A stretch of DNA of 64,000 nt from Methylobacterium sp. J-068 (GCF_022829445.1 NZ_JAKSXY010000070.1:78611-142610); one strand, 5' to 3'; positions 40,287 to 50,767 are shown, counted from the first letter of the stretch. Program-made: numbers and translations. The notes: generated from the letters alone by a model not told the origin.

Positions 40287-40928
40287 ATGCAGGCAGCGGC
40301 GGCGCCCGTCCGAGTGGTGGATCACCCGCTCGTGCAGCATAAATTGACCCTGTTGCGCCAGCGCGAACGCTCGACCAAGGGCTTCCGTCAGATCCTCAAC
40401 GAGATCGGGATGCTGCTGGCCTATGAGGTCACGCGCGACCTGCCCCTTGAGAGCGTGACCATCGATACACCGATCCAAGCGATGGAGGCCCCGCAGATCG
40501 CCGGCAAGAAGCTCGTCCTCGCGCCGATCCTGCGGGCGGGCGTCGGTTTCCTCGATGGCATGCTCTCCCTGGTTCCGTCGGCCCGCGTCGCGCATGTGGG
40601 CCTCTATCGCGATCCCGAGACGCTGGAAGCCGTGGAGTATTACTTCAAGGCGCCCTCGGACCTGATCGACCGCACCGTCCTGGTGCTCGACCCGATGCTG
40701 GCGACGGCGAACTCGGCGGTGGCGGCGATCGATCTGCTGAAGAGCCGAGGCGCTCAGGATCTGCGCTTCGTCTGCCTGCTCGCCGCACCGGAGGGGCTCG
40801 CCCGGTTGCAGGCCGCGCATCCCGACGTGCCGGTCTGGACCGCCGCCATCGACAGCCACCTCAACGACCATGGCTATATCGTGCCGGGCCTCGGCGACGC
40901 CGGCGATCGGATGTACGGGACGCGCTGA
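40287..40928 (+). CDS. upp: Uracil phosphoribosyltransferase
   Basis: A 213-residue type I phosphoribosyltransferase that makes UMP from uracil and PRPP. Diagnostic segments are [20 protein letters not shown] near residue 13, [13 protein letters not shown] near 80, the PRPP loop [14 protein letters not shown] near 132 and the uracil-binding [16 protein letters not shown] at the C-terminus. Normal length. It stands alone, with a terminator upstream. Confidence 0.98.
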   Translation: MQAAAAPVRVVDHPLVQHKLTLLRQRERSTKGFRQILNEIGMLLAYEVTRDLPLESVTIDTPIQAMEAPQIAGKKLVLAPILRAGVGFLDGMLSLVPSARVAHVGLYRDPETLEAVEYYFKAPSDLIDRTVLVLDPMLATANSAVAAIDLLKSRGAQDLRFVCLLAAPEGLARLQAAHPDVPVWTAAIDSHLNDHGYIVPGLGDAGDRMYGTR

Positions 40929-41019
40929 CGCGCGTCGCCGAGAGATCATCCTTGCCGAACGGGAGTCTTGCCAAACGGGAGCCCGGCCGCACATGACGGG
41001 CACCCGGAGGAGATCCACG

Positions 41020-42030
41020 ATGACAGCCAGCCTACCCGAGACGATGCGACAGATCCGGTTCAGCGGAGCCGGCGGCCCGGACGTGCTGAGCCTGGAAACG
41101 GTGCCGTTGCCGCAGGCCGGAGCCGGTCAGGTTCTGATCGAGGTCGTGGGCGCGGGCGTCAACCGTCCCGACATCCAGCAGCGCGAGGGGAAATATCCGC
41201 CGCCGAAGGGCGCCACGGAAATCCCGGGGCTCGAAGTCGCGGGCCGTGTCGTCGCCCTGGGCGAAGGTGCCACGGGCGTCTCGATCGGCGACGAAGTCTG
41301 TGCCCTGGTGATCAGCGGCGGCTACGCGGAATTCGCCGTCGCGGAGATCGGGCAGTGCCTGCCGAAGCCGCGCTCCCTCTCGCTGATCGAGGCCGGCGGC
41401 CTGCCGGAGAACTACTTCACGGTCTACAGCACGGTGATCGAGCGCGGGCGGCTCAAGGCCGGCGAGGCCTTCCTCGTCCATGGTGGATCGAGCGGCATCG
41501 GCTCCACGGCGATCCAGATCGCGAAGCATCACGGCGCCCGCGTCTTCGCCACGGCTGGCTCCGCCGAGAAGTGCGACTTCTGCCGTGAACTCGGCGCGGA
41601 CGCCGCCATCAATTATCGGGAAGCGGATTTCGTCGAGGCCGTGAAGGGCCTCACGGACGGCAATGGCGTCGATGTCATTCTCGACATGGTCGGCGCTCCC
41701 TACCTCGCCAAGAACCTGTCCGCCCTGGCGATCGAAGGCCGCCTCGTCCAGATCGCCTTCATGCAGGGCTACAAGGTCGATGCCTTCAGCATGACCCCCA
41801 TCATGATGAAGCGGCTGACCTTCACGGGCGCCACGTTGCGCGCGCGCCCGAAAGCCGAGAAGGCGGCGATCGCCCAGGGCCTGGCGCGCGACGTCTGGCC
41901 GTTGCTGGAAACCGGCGCCATCCGTCCGATCATTCATGCCACCTTCCCTCTGGAAGAGGCGCGCAAGGCGCATGAACTCATGGAATCGAGCACGCATCTC
42001 GGCAAGATCATGCTGACCACCGGCCGCTGA
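41020..42030 (+). CDS. NAD(P)H:quinone oxidoreductase, zinc-free MDR family
   Basis: A 336-residue medium-chain dehydrogenase/reductase of the QOR/PIG3 group. It has GVNRPDIQQREGKYPPPKG near residue 55, the GLPENYFTVYSTV segment typical of PIG3-like quinone reductases, and the nucleotide-binding VHGGSSGIGSTAIQIA. Zinc ligands are lacking. It likely reduces quinones or enones with NADPH. GGAGGAG lies 7 bases before the ATG. Confidence 0.93.
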   Translation: MTASLPETMRQIRFSGAGGPDVLSLETVPLPQAGAGQVLIEVVGAGVNRPDIQQREGKYPPPKGATEIPGLEVAGRVVALGEGATGVSIGDEVCALVISGGYAEFAVAEIGQCLPKPRSLSLIEAGGLPENYFTVYSTVIERGRLKAGEAFLVHGGSSGIGSTAIQIAKHHGARVFATAGSAEKCDFCRELGADAAINYREADFVEAVKGLTDGNGVDVILDMVGAPYLAKNLSALAIEGRLVQIAFMQGYKVDAFSMTPIMMKRLTFTGATLRARPKAEKAAIAQGLARDVWPLLETGAIRPIIHATFPLEEARKAHELMESSTHLGKIMLTTGR

Positions 42031-42149
42031 GCCGGCTTGCCCGGGAACTCCGCTCTCGAGCCTCGCGTTTCCGACCCGAGCATGACCTGAGAGCGAACTG
42101 TCGCTTGGGTCGAAACGACGGTCTTCGGGACCGGTCAAGCGAGGATCGA

Positions 42150-42452
42150 ATGGCGGATAATCTACACGGTCAGGATGCCCGGCAGGGCAAGCGCGGCAAA
42201 CCGGTTCTCTACGTCCTCGTCGCCAGTCTGGTTCTCCTCGCGATCGCGATCACCGGACTGATGACGTGGCAGGGCGCGAACGCGCCGAAGGACTACGCGA
42301 GCCAGAGCCAGGATGCATCGCGCAAGGAAGTGACGGGCTCGGTGAGCGGGAATTCGAACACGACATCGTCGTCGACGACGGGCAGCGTGCCGGCCGCGAA
42401 CCCCGCCTATCCGAGCGCGGCCCAGCCGTCCGCGAACGGCAACAAGCAGTAA
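42150..42452 (+). CDS. Small single-pass membrane protein
   Basis: A 100-residue protein with a short basic cytoplasmic N-terminus, one transmembrane helix (about residues 18-38, VLYVLVASLVLLAIAITGL) and a Ser/Thr/Asn-rich periplasmic tail. No family recognised. GAGG lies 5 bases before the ATG. It converges with the hydroxybutyryl-CoA dehydrogenase gene. Confidence 0.65.
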   Translation: MADNLHGQDARQGKRGKPVLYVLVASLVLLAIAITGLMTWQGANAPKDYASQSQDASRKEVTGSVSGNSNTTSSSTTGSVPAANPAYPSAAQPSANGNKQ

Positions 42453-42484
42453 TCTCGCGCGGGGTCCGTCCGTGCCGATCCGCC

Positions 42485-43366
42485 TCAGCGGGTCGGTACG
42501 GGCGTCTCGCCACGGTAATCGTAGAAACCGCGCTTCGACTTGCGGCCGAGCCATCCGGCTTCGACGTACTTCACGAGAAGCGGGCAGGGCCGGTATTTCG
42601 AGTCGGCGAGCCCCTCGTAGAGCACCTGCATCACCGACAGACACGTATCGAGACCGATGAAATCGGCGAGTTGCAGCGGACCCATCGGGTGGTTCGCGCC
42701 GAGCCGCATGGCGGTGTCGATCGACTCGACGGACCCGACGCCCTCGTAGAGCGTGTAGATCGCCTCGTTGATCATCGGCAGCAGGATGCGGTTGACGATG
42801 AAGGCCGGAAAATCCTCCGACATCGTCGAAATCTTGCCGAGCTTGGCGATGAACGCCTTGGCCGATTCGTAGGTCGGGTCCTCCGTGGCGATGCCGCGGA
42901 TCAGCTCGACGAGCTGCATCACCGGCACCGGGTTCATGAAGTGGATCCCGATGAACCGCTCCGGCCGGTCCGTCGACGCCGCCAGACGCGTGATCGAGAT
43001 CGACGAGGTGTTGGTGGCGATCAGGGCATCGGGCCTCAGCGAGGCGCAGAGGGTGCTGAAGATCTGACGCTTCGTCGATTCGTCTTCGGTGGCCGCCTCG
43101 ATGACGAGATCACAGGGCGCCAGATCATCGAAGGTCTCCGCGCCCACGATGCGCGCGACCGCGGCGCGACGCTGCTCGTCGGCGATGGTGCCCTTGGAAA
43201 CCTGACGCGCGAGGTTGCCGTCCACGGTCGCCAGACCGTTGTGAATGCGAGACGGATCGCGGTCGTTCAGACGGACGTCGAGGCCCGCCATCGCGCAGAC
43301 ATGCGCGATACCGCTGCCCATCTGTCCGGCACCGATGATTCCGACCGTTCTGATATCGATGCCCAT
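42485..43366 (-). CDS. hbdA: 3-hydroxybutyryl-CoA dehydrogenase
   Basis: A 293-residue NAD(P)-dependent dehydrogenase that oxidises or reduces hydroxybutyryl-CoA. The dinucleotide motif GIIGAGQMGSGIAHVC is at the N-terminus, followed by NTSSISITRLA, the HFMNPVPVMQLVE segment with the catalytic His, and the C-terminal dimerisation domain (NHPMGPLQLADFIGLD). Located downstream of etfB-etfA, as in other Rhizobiales. The ATG at 43366 matches the conserved N-terminus. Confidence 0.95.
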   Translation of the reverse strand: MGIDIRTVGIIGAGQMGSGIAHVCAMAGLDVRLNDRDPSRIHNGLATVDGNLARQVSKGTIADEQRRAAVARIVGAETFDDLAPCDLVIEAATEDESTKRQIFSTLCASLRPDALIATNTSSISITRLAASTDRPERFIGIHFMNPVPVMQLVELIRGIATEDPTYESAKAFIAKLGKISTMSEDFPAFIVNRILLPMINEAIYTLYEGVGSVESIDTAMRLGANHPMGPLQLADFIGLDTCLSVMQVLYEGLADSKYRPCPLLVKYVEAGWLGRKSKRGFYDYRGETPVPTR

Positions 43367-43551
43367 CGCCTGAACTCGCACCCTTCCGGCGTGACTTGAT
43401 CGGCGACCGAACCCCCGTCCGGTCGCCGTGGACGCCCAGTCCGCTTATAGCGTCGCGCGGCAGCGCCTTCCTAGAACAATTCCCTGCAAGGACGCCACCG
43501 TCATGAGGTCGGACCGGCCGCCGTGCGAACCGGATGACCTCAAGCGTTCGC

Positions 43552-44499
43552 TCAACCCTTGGCCTTGGCGATCTCGGATTGCAGATCCGGCACGACCTGG
43601 AACAGGTCCCCGACGAGGCCGTAATCCGCCACCTGGAAGATCGGCGCGTCCTCGTCCTTGTTGATCGCCACGATGACCTTGGAGTCCTTCATGCCGGCGA
43701 GATGCTGGATCGCGCCCGAGATGCCCACCGCCACGTAGAGATCGGGGGCGACCACCTTGCCGGTCTGGCCGACCTGCCAGTCGTTCGGGGCATAGCCCGC
43801 ATCCACCGCCGCGCGCGACGCGCCCACCGCGGCGCCGAGCGTGTCGGCCAGCGGTTCGATGAGCTCCTTGAACTTGTCGGCCGAGCCGAGCGAGCGCCCA
43901 CCCGAGACGATGATGCGCGCCGCGGCCAGTTCCGGCCGGTCGGACTTGGCGATCTCCTCGCCCTTGAAGCTCGACTTTCCCGCATTGGCGGCCGTCTGCA
44001 CGGGCTCGATCGCGGCCTCGGCGCCGCCCTCGGCCGCCGGCTTGAAGGCCGCCGTCCGCACGGTGATCACCTTCTTGGCCTCGGTGGCCTGAACGGTCTG
44101 GATCGCGTTGCCGGCGTAGATCGGCCGCTCGAACGTGTCGGGCGAGACCACCGTGATGATGTCGGAGATCTGCGCCACGTCGAGGAGGGCGGCGACGCGC
44201 GGGAGCACGTTCTTGCCCGTGGTCGAGGCCGCCGCGATGATCACGTCGTAGGGCGCCGCGATGGCGGCAATGAGCGCGGCCGTGGGCTCGGCCAGGGCAT
44301 GGTCGTAGGCACCGTCCTCGTTGAGGAGCACCTTCTCGACGCCGTCGAGCTTGGCGGCCGCTTCCGCCGCCGGGCGGCTGCCGGTGCCGAGCACCAGGGC
44401 GTGGACGGGACCGCCGAGCTGAGCGGCGGCGCTGAGCGCCTTCCGGCTGGCGTCGCGCACGGCGCCGTTGTCGTGTTCGATGAAGAGGAGCGTGGCCAT
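43552..44499 (-). CDS. etfA: Electron transfer flavoprotein subunit alpha
   Basis: A 315-residue FAD-binding subunit that passes electrons from acyl-CoA dehydrogenases to ETF-quinone oxidoreductase. The C-terminal FAD signature ([16 protein letters not shown], then [20 protein letters not shown]) is present, with the [13 protein letters not shown] segment before it. It follows etfB by about 90 bases in the same operon. Confidence 0.98.
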   Translation of the reverse strand: MATLLFIEHDNGAVRDASRKALSAAAQLGGPVHALVLGTGSRPAAEAAAKLDGVEKVLLNEDGAYDHALAEPTAALIAAIAAPYDVIIAAASTTGKNVLPRVAALLDVAQISDIITVVSPDTFERPIYAGNAIQTVQATEAKKVITVRTAAFKPAAEGGAEAAIEPVQTAANAGKSSFKGEEIAKSDRPELAAARIIVSGGRSLGSADKFKELIEPLADTLGAAVGASRAAVDAGYAPNDWQVGQTGKVVAPDLYVAVGISGAIQHLAGMKDSKVIVAINKDEDAPIFQVADYGLVGDLFQVVPDLQSEIAKAKG

Positions 44500-44589
44500 G
44501 ATGGGGGAGAAATCCTCGAAAGGGCCGGAGCCGTTGTGACGAGCCCGTCGCCCTCGCGGCGCCGGGCCCCGACGGGAGGCTGGGCGTTC

Positions 44590-45339
<750 letters not shown>

Positions 45340-45448
45340 GGCGTTCACAATCCTCCGCGCGGACAATTTTCTTCGATCAGGCCGGCGCGGCGCGCGATGG
45401 ACATCCGACGAAGCCGGAAATCCTGAACCTTGATCTTTGAGGCGGCGG

Positions 45449-45478
45449 ACCGTAGCGGCCTCATTTCCGCCTTGTCAA
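45449..45478 (-). promoter_or_regulatory. Probable etfB promoter
   Basis: On the minus strand a consensus TTGACA (45478-45473) is followed after 18 bases by TACGGT (45454-45449). It lies between the adenosyltransferase gene and etfB, giving a leader of about 100 bases. The -10 match is only moderate. Confidence 0.4.
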
Positions 45479-45568
45479 CGCGGGCCCACGCCGCCACGCG
45501 GTGGTCGACCACCACCATCGCGGGATCGGTTCCCACCCGGCCGCCGCGTCCCGAACGTGTCCGGGCCG

Positions 45569-46141
45569 TCAGCGATTCTTTCCCGGCACCCAAAGCACGT
45601 CGTCGGCGCCGTTCGCGTTCGCCGTGCGGCTCGCCACGAAGAGGAAATCCGAGAGCCGATTGAGGTATTGCAGGGCTTCCGGAGAGACGATTTCGCCCTC
45701 GGTCGCCGCGAGTGCCACGGCGAGGCGCTCGGCCCGCCGGCAGATCGTCCGCGCCAGGTGCAGCGCCGCCGCGGCCGGCGACCCGCCGGGCAGCACGAAG
45801 GATTTGAGCGGCGAAAGGTCGGCGTTCAGGGCGTCGATATCCCGCTCGATCCGCTGGACCTGAGCGGCGACGACGCGAAGCGGTTCGTATTTCGGCGGTT
45901 CCGCGCTCTCCGGCGTCGCGAGATCGGCGCCGAGATCGAACAGATCGTTCTGGATGGCACCGAGCATCGCGTCGAGCGTCGGATCGGCATGCAGGCGCAC
46001 GAGGCCGATGCATGCATTCGTCTCGTCGACCGTGCCGTAGGTCTCGATCCGCAGATCCGCCTTGGAGCGGCGTTCGCCGCTGGCAAGCGCCGTCGACCCC
46101 TTGTCGCCGGTGCGGGTATAGATGCGGTTGAGCGTGACCAC
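45569..46141 (-). CDS. PduO-type ATP:cob(I)alamin adenosyltransferase
   Basis: A 190-residue enzyme that makes adenosylcobalamin. It has the PduO signature: the N-terminal TRTGDKGSTALASGERRSK ATP-binding loop, YGTVDETNACIG, and the C-terminal RLSDFLFVASRTAN helix. In methylobacteria such an enzyme (MeaD) serves methylmalonyl-CoA and ethylmalonyl-CoA mutases; that this copy is MeaD is an inference. It lies upstream of etfB, matching the conserved Rhizobiales order. Confidence 0.94.
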   Translation of the reverse strand: MVTLNRIYTRTGDKGSTALASGERRSKADLRIETYGTVDETNACIGLVRLHADPTLDAMLGAIQNDLFDLGADLATPESAEPPKYEPLRVVAAQVQRIERDIDALNADLSPLKSFVLPGGSPAAAALHLARTICRRAERLAVALAATEGEIVSPEALQYLNRLSDFLFVASRTANANGADDVLWVPGKNR

Positions 46142-46211
46142 GGCGGATGTCCTATCGCGAGGATGACGATTGTCGACGAACCTAGCGCGATTTCACCCGT
46201 CCGGGAGGCGT

Positions 46212-46252
46212 AAAAACGCGAAGAGCCGGCCTCGCTCGCGCGAGTCCGGCTC
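46212..46252 (-). terminator. Intrinsic terminator after the pagL-like gene
   Basis: A stem of 7 bp (46223-46229 with 46246-46252) plus 4 inner bp across a single mismatch, followed on the minus strand by TTCGCGTTTTT. It begins 24 bases after the lipid A deacylase stop and separates it from the adenosyltransferase gene. Confidence 0.7.
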
Positions 46253-46276
46253 CGATCCATCACGTTGTGGATGGGC

Positions 46277-46891
46277 TCAGAAGGTGTAGCCGAGCTTGCC
46301 GCCGAAATTGGTCAGGCCGCGATTGTTCGCGCACAGACCGGCATTCGACATGTGCTCCACGGTCGCCATGATGCTCCAGTGCTCGGTGAGCCGGAAGCCG
46401 AGGGCGGCGGCCTCCCGGAACAGCGGGTTGCAGCCGAGCGTGTTGAAGCCGTCCGGCGTCGTTGGCTTCGGGCCGGTATAGCCATTGTGGAAGCCGGTGC
46501 CGAAGAAGCCTTCGAGGAATACGATGTTGTTCAGGGTCTGCGGGAAGAGATCCACGGTCCAGGTGCCGCCGATATAGGCGTAGCTGGTCCGTCCGCCGAA
46601 GTTGTAGCTGCCGCCGACGGTCGGACGCGGCACGAAGGCTTGCCAGAAGGGATCGAGGCTGACACGCGGCTTCGCGAAGAGAATTTCACCGTTGATGTTG
46701 TTGGTGTTGTGCTCCGCACTGCCAGGATCCTGGACGGCACCGCCGATCCGCACCTCGGAGACGATGCTCAGAGGCTGTACGGGGCTCGTATAAGCGACCG
46801 ACGAGGGTCGGAGATCGGCGGCCTGTGCCGGCAAGGTCACCGAGAGGGCGACGACGGCGGCGGCGAGACGGCGGAACGAATGGGGATGCAT
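46277..46891 (-). CDS. PagL-like lipid A 3-O-deacylase (acyloxyacyl hydrolase family)
   Basis: A 204-residue outer-membrane beta-barrel candidate. It has a signal peptide ending LPAQAAD near residue 25, alternating barrel strands, and the C-terminal HMSNAGLCANNRGLTNFGG, which matches the PagL His-x-Ser catalytic motif. It ends in Phe (KLGYTF), as outer-membrane proteins often do. PagL removes the 3-position acyl chain from lipid A and tunes membrane properties. The ATG at 46891 starts the signal peptide. It sits inside an otherwise conserved metabolic cluster. Confidence 0.85.
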   Translation of the reverse strand: MHPHSFRRLAAAVVALSVTLPAQAADLRPSSVAYTSPVQPLSIVSEVRIGGAVQDPGSAEHNTNNINGEILFAKPRVSLDPFWQAFVPRPTVGGSYNFGGRTSYAYIGGTWTVDLFPQTLNNIVFLEGFFGTGFHNGYTGPKPTTPDGFNTLGCNPLFREAAALGFRLTEHWSIMATVEHMSNAGLCANNRGLTNFGGKLGYTF

Positions 46892-47143
46892 CAAAACGGT
46901 TCCGGTTGGACCGGCCCTGTCTAGCACGGCTCGCGGCGTGGGCGGCAGGCGGCGGAACGCGGTTTGCCGCTCTTACCGGCCGATAGCTGTGATGTGAGGC
47001 CGCGGCGCCACACACACGTCATGCGTGGCGATGAGGCGCGACCGGCGGGGATTAAGCCGATGCCCGGCATCCTGGCGATGCCCCGCAATCGCGGCGATGC
47101 TCCGATCCGCGAAGGGATGCTTTGCAAAACCCCGGAGAGGAGA

Positions 47144-47332
47144 TCAGGCGGACCGCCACCAAACCACGCCCATGATCAGGATGATGGCGAGGAATTGCAG
47201 CAGCACGCGCAGGCGCATCAGCTTCTGCGAGACGTTCGCGCTGCCGCCCCGCATCATGTTGAGGAGGCCAAGGAACAGGACGACCGCCACCGCGAGACAA
47301 GCGAGCAGCACGAGGGTGTTGGAAGAAATCAC
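47144..47332 (-). CDS. Twin transmembrane (HIG1-domain-like) small protein
   Basis: A 62-residue protein with two transmembrane helices (about residues 5-26 and 42-60) joined by a short basic loop containing MMRGGSANVSQKLMRLRV, the pattern of the twin-transmembrane/HIG_1-like family of Rhizobiales. The start is a GTG with GAGAG 5 bases upstream. It normally precedes the adenosyltransferase-etfB-etfA genes; here a pagL-like gene lies between. Confidence 0.85.
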   Translation of the reverse strand: MISSNTLVLLACLAVAVVLFLGLLNMMRGGSANVSQKLMRLRVLLQFLAIILIMGVVWWRSA

Positions 47333-47434
47333 GGCGTCTCTCGCGGCTGCGGGGGCGTTCCAGGTCTCATCCCCTTATGGGCTCCGCAGCGAAGGGAGCC
47401 CATGAGGCAGGGAATCGCATCGGCGCTCGGGGTA

Positions 47435-50080
47435 TCAGTTCCGACGCAGCAGGCGCTCGAAATAGTCGAGTTCCTCACGCGGGCGACTCGGGTCACCGAG
47501 CTTGCGGCGCAGCTCCTCCATGATGCGACGGGTCCGCTGCACGGCGGATTCATCCGCGGTGGGTACGCGGGCATTGCCGTTCGTCATGTCGCGCCCCTTG
47601 GTCGGGCGGCCGAGCGGATCGTCCTCTCGGTTGCCGGCCTGGCCCTGCTGGCCCGGCTGCTCGCCACCCTCACCTTCGCCTTTCCCCTCGCCGTCCGCCT
47701 CCGCCATCTCCTGCATCTGCTTCTGCATGCCCTCGGCGCCGCGCTTCAGGCCGTCGAGGGCGCGGCCCTGCGCGTCCACCGCGTCGCCATCCTTGCCTTG
47801 GCCCAGGGCGCCTTCCGCCTCGCGCATCGCCTCCTCGGCTTCGGACAAGCCGTCCTCGCCCTGCATGCCGAGGTCCTTCATCCGGCGCTGAAGGTCTTCC
47901 AGGCGCTCGCGCAGCGCCTGCTGGCGCTGCCCGGGGCCACCCTTCTGGCCCTCGCCCTTCTGGCCCTGCTGTCCTTGGCCCTGCTGTTCCTGGCCTTGTT
48001 GGCCCTGGCCCTGCTGGCCGGGCTGTCCCTTCTGCCCGTCCTGCTGCTGACCCTGCTGGCCGCGCTGGGGACGCTGGCCGCGCGGACCCTGGCCCTGCTG
48101 GCCGCGCTTGTCCTGGCCGTCCTTGTAGGTCTCGTCGCGCAGGTCCTGCTGCTCGCGGGAAAGCTTGTCGAGTTCGTCGGCCTGCTTGCTCATCTCGCGG
48201 CCGTTCGGATCGGACTTGCCGCTCGGCTCGGCGGTCTGGAGGTTCTCCAGGATGTCCCGAAGCTGATCGAGCAGCCGCTGTGCCTCCGCCGTATCGCCGC
48301 GCTTCATGGCTTCGGCCATGTCGCTCAGCATCTTGTTCAGGTCGTCGGGCGTGACGGTCTTGGCGTTCGCGTTCGGAGGGCTCTTCTCGGCCTGCGACTT
48401 CGGGTCCTTGCGCTGACGCTCGGCCATGCCCTTCATGAACTTGTCGAGCGCCTGCTTCAGGTCCTCGGTCAGCTTCTTGATCTCCTCGTCCGGCGCGTTG
48501 CGCTCGATGGCCTGCTTCAGGTTGTCCTGGGCCGCGCGCAAGCTCTTCTCGGCATCGGACAAGTCACCGTCCTCGATCTTCAGCGCCATGTCCCACAGGA
48601 GGTCGGCAACCTCCATCAGGGCCTCGTCGGTGCGGGCGGCCTTCAGGCGGCGTGAGGCGGTCCTGAGGCCGAGGAAGATGCTGGGCTGCGGCGTGTAGCG
48701 GTCCGGTGCGATCAGGAGGGCGTCGAGGGCGGTCTGCACCCGGGGACGACTCTCGTCCGGGGCCGTGATGAGGCGGCGGCGCTCCTCCGCGAGCGCGCGC
48801 GCGAGGGGTTGGGCGAAGAGACGGGCCGGCAGCGTCACCTCGGTGGTGGGCGTGCGCCCGTACTGCCCCGCCTCGTCCTTCACCACCAGCGTCAGGCGCA
48901 CGCGCGCGCCCGACCACGGATTGTCGGTGAGGTCGACCATCGTCTTGGTGTCGTGCTCGCCCGTGGCATCGGCGGGGAGCGCCAGGGAGATCCGGGGCGG
49001 CGGAACCAGGGCGCGCGTGTTGGCGAGCGGCTCCACCAGCCCCTCGGCGGAGGCGATGCCGTAATCGTCCTTGGCCCGATAGGTCAGGTTGAAGGTGCCC
49101 CGCGCGTTGACTTCGAGGCCGCCGACGCGGCTCACCTCCGGGGGGGTGTCGGGAATCGTCTCGACGACGAGGTGTTGGGTCACGCCCCCCGCCGCGATGG
49201 TGAGGTCCGCGACGCCGCCGGTCAGTTGAAAGCGGTCCTCGCGCAGGTCCGCATGCGCGGGCTTGCCCGGCAGCGCCTTGAGGCCGGCATTCGGGGTCAG
49301 CGCGGCCTCGCCGTGGCCGGCGATGCGGACGATCAGCGTCGAATTCACCGGCGCGCGCAGGCGCTGCGCCTCGCCGCTCATCGTCACCACCAGGGGGGGC
49401 AGACGGGTGTAGAGAGGCGGGTCGATCCATCCGTCGACGCGGAAGTTCGGTCCCGGCGGAGGGGCGGCCTGCCAATCGAAGGCGCCGAGGATGCGCGGAC
49501 GCCATTCGGAGCCGGCGACGAACAGGCTGGCCACCGCGGCCACGATCACGGCTGCGCGCAGGGCGAAGGGGTCGCGCCGCGCCATGGCGGGGCGGGGCGG
49601 TCCCGCCTTCAGGCGCGCCACGGCGGCGGCGGCGCGGGCCTGATGCAGGGCCCAGAGCGCCCGGGTCGCCGGGTCGCCGGTGCCGACCGCCAGGGTGTCC
49701 TCGACCGAAGAGGCGGGGTGGTGGGAGGAAGCGCCGCCGGCGGCCTCGGCCTCGCGGTCGATCCGCACCAGGGCGTCCCGGCGCGTGGGACGGCGAAGGC
49801 GGGCGAGCGGCAGCAGCACCGCCACCAGCCCGAGCGCGAAGAGGCCGAGACCGAGCATCCGGCCGAGGGGCGGCAGGTCGAGCCAGAGACCGAGCCAGGA
49901 CAGGCTCAGGAAGGCCAGAACGAGGCCGATCCCGCGCCACAGGATCGGCCAGGCCCGCTCCCAGAGGGCGGCCGCCTGCGAGCGGGCGACCAACCGGTCG
50001 AGGCGATGCCGCAGACCGATGCTGCTGGAATCACCCGACGTTTCGCCGTGCGTGGAGGTCGCCGGGTCGGCCTCGCCCAT
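47435..50080 (-). CDS. TIGR02302 family (DUF4175) membrane protein
   Basis: An 881-residue protein with three hydrophobic segments in the first 200 residues (about 43-65, 74-92 and 175-192), a long periplasmic beta-rich region and a C-terminal helical region. Around residues 650-715 there is a Gln/Gly/Lys-rich repeat, then charged coiled-coil segments. This matches the TIGR02302 family of alphaproteobacteria, of unknown function. It lies near lysA and lptM as in other Rhizobiales, though the DUF533 gene is interposed. The opposite strand of the repeat reads as a false Leu-rich membrane protein. Confidence 0.92.
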   Translation of the reverse strand: MGEADPATSTHGETSGDSSSIGLRHRLDRLVARSQAAALWERAWPILWRGIGLVLAFLSLSWLGLWLDLPPLGRMLGLGLFALGLVAVLLPLARLRRPTRRDALVRIDREAEAAGGASSHHPASSVEDTLAVGTGDPATRALWALHQARAAAAVARLKAGPPRPAMARRDPFALRAAVIVAAVASLFVAGSEWRPRILGAFDWQAAPPPGPNFRVDGWIDPPLYTRLPPLVVTMSGEAQRLRAPVNSTLIVRIAGHGEAALTPNAGLKALPGKPAHADLREDRFQLTGGVADLTIAAGGVTQHLVVETIPDTPPEVSRVGGLEVNARGTFNLTYRAKDDYGIASAEGLVEPLANTRALVPPPRISLALPADATGEHDTKTMVDLTDNPWSGARVRLTLVVKDEAGQYGRTPTTEVTLPARLFAQPLARALAEERRRLITAPDESRPRVQTALDALLIAPDRYTPQPSIFLGLRTASRRLKAARTDEALMEVADLLWDMALKIEDGDLSDAEKSLRAAQDNLKQAIERNAPDEEIKKLTEDLKQALDKFMKGMAERQRKDPKSQAEKSPPNANAKTVTPDDLNKMLSDMAEAMKRGDTAEAQRLLDQLRDILENLQTAEPSGKSDPNGREMSKQADELDKLSREQQDLRDETYKDGQDKRGQQGQGPRGQRPQRGQQGQQQDGQKGQPGQQGQGQQGQEQQGQGQQGQKGEGQKGGPGQRQQALRERLEDLQRRMKDLGMQGEDGLSEAEEAMREAEGALGQGKDGDAVDAQGRALDGLKRGAEGMQKQMQEMAEADGEGKGEGEGGEQPGQQGQAGNREDDPLGRPTKGRDMTNGNARVPTADESAVQRTRRIMEELRRKLGDPSRPREELDYFERLLRRN

Positions 50081-50241
50081 CGTGTCTGGCTCCTTGGCGC
50101 ATCGCGCCTGCCCGCAAGGTTAGCATGGTGCGGGCTGCGTGCGGCGGGGTCAAATCACCCCAGGCCGGGCCGCGATGAACCGCGACCGCACTTCACGTGT
50201 TGCCGCCTGGATCATTCGGAACGCGATTGAGGAGAACTGCC

Positions 50242-50763
50242 ATGGGCGATACCGGGATCGAGTCGAGGCCGATCGTCGATGCCCTGGTGCGGTCGCGCCG
50301 CGGCGGCATCGCGGCGGCGACGGCCCTGGGCGGGCTCGCCCTGGTGGCGGCTCTGGCCGCTCGCGCGCTGCACGGCGCCGGGGAGACCGCTCCGCAACCG
50401 ACCCCGCCCTCACCCCCGGTCGGCGAGGACGAAGCGCGCATCATGCTGCGCGCGATGGTCGCCGTTACCCTGGCCGACGGGCAGATCGACCGGGACGAGC
50501 GCCGGCGCCTCGACGCGGCGGTGGAGGGCGCCGGCATCGAGAGAAACGGAGCGGCCTGGCTTGAGGCGGAGATCGCCGACCCGGCCGACGTGGACGAGAT
50601 CGCCGAGCGGGTGAAGAATCCGGAGCAGGCGACGCGGATCTACGCGGCGGTCCGGCTGTCGATCCTGGCCGACACGCTGCAGGAGCGCGAGTTCCTCAAG
50701 ATGCTCGCCACCGCCCTCGACGTGCCGGCGGAGGCCGTCGCCCGGATCGAGGCCGAGGCCTGA
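50242..50763 (+). CDS. DUF533/TerB-like membrane-anchored protein
   Basis: A 173-residue protein with one hydrophobic segment (about residues 21-44) and a C-terminal TerB-like helical domain (LRAMVAVTLADGQIDRDERR, then KMLATALDVPAEAVARIEAE). DUF533 members, such as YebE, are inner-membrane proteins of unknown role. GAGGAG lies 7 bases before the ATG. It is convergent with lysA (4-base gap) and points away from the TIGR02302 gene. Confidence 0.85.
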   Translation: MGDTGIESRPIVDALVRSRRGGIAAATALGGLALVAALAARALHGAGETAPQPTPPSPPVGEDEARIMLRAMVAVTLADGQIDRDERRRLDAAVEGAGIERNGAAWLEAEIADPADVDEIAERVKNPEQATRIYAAVRLSILADTLQEREFLKMLATALDVPAEAVARIEAEA

Positions 50764-50767
50764 GGAA

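Noticed and set aside
45340..46276. Cobalamin riboswitch near the adenosyltransferase gene
   Set aside because: No B12-box-like conserved core or suitable leader was visible on either side of the gene.
46964..48655. Plus-strand frame reading as a Leu/Ala-rich membrane protein
   Set aside because: It is the reverse reading of the Gln/Gly repeat and coiled-coil part of the TIGR02302 protein; the hydrophobic look comes from CTG/GCC complement of CAG/GGC codons.
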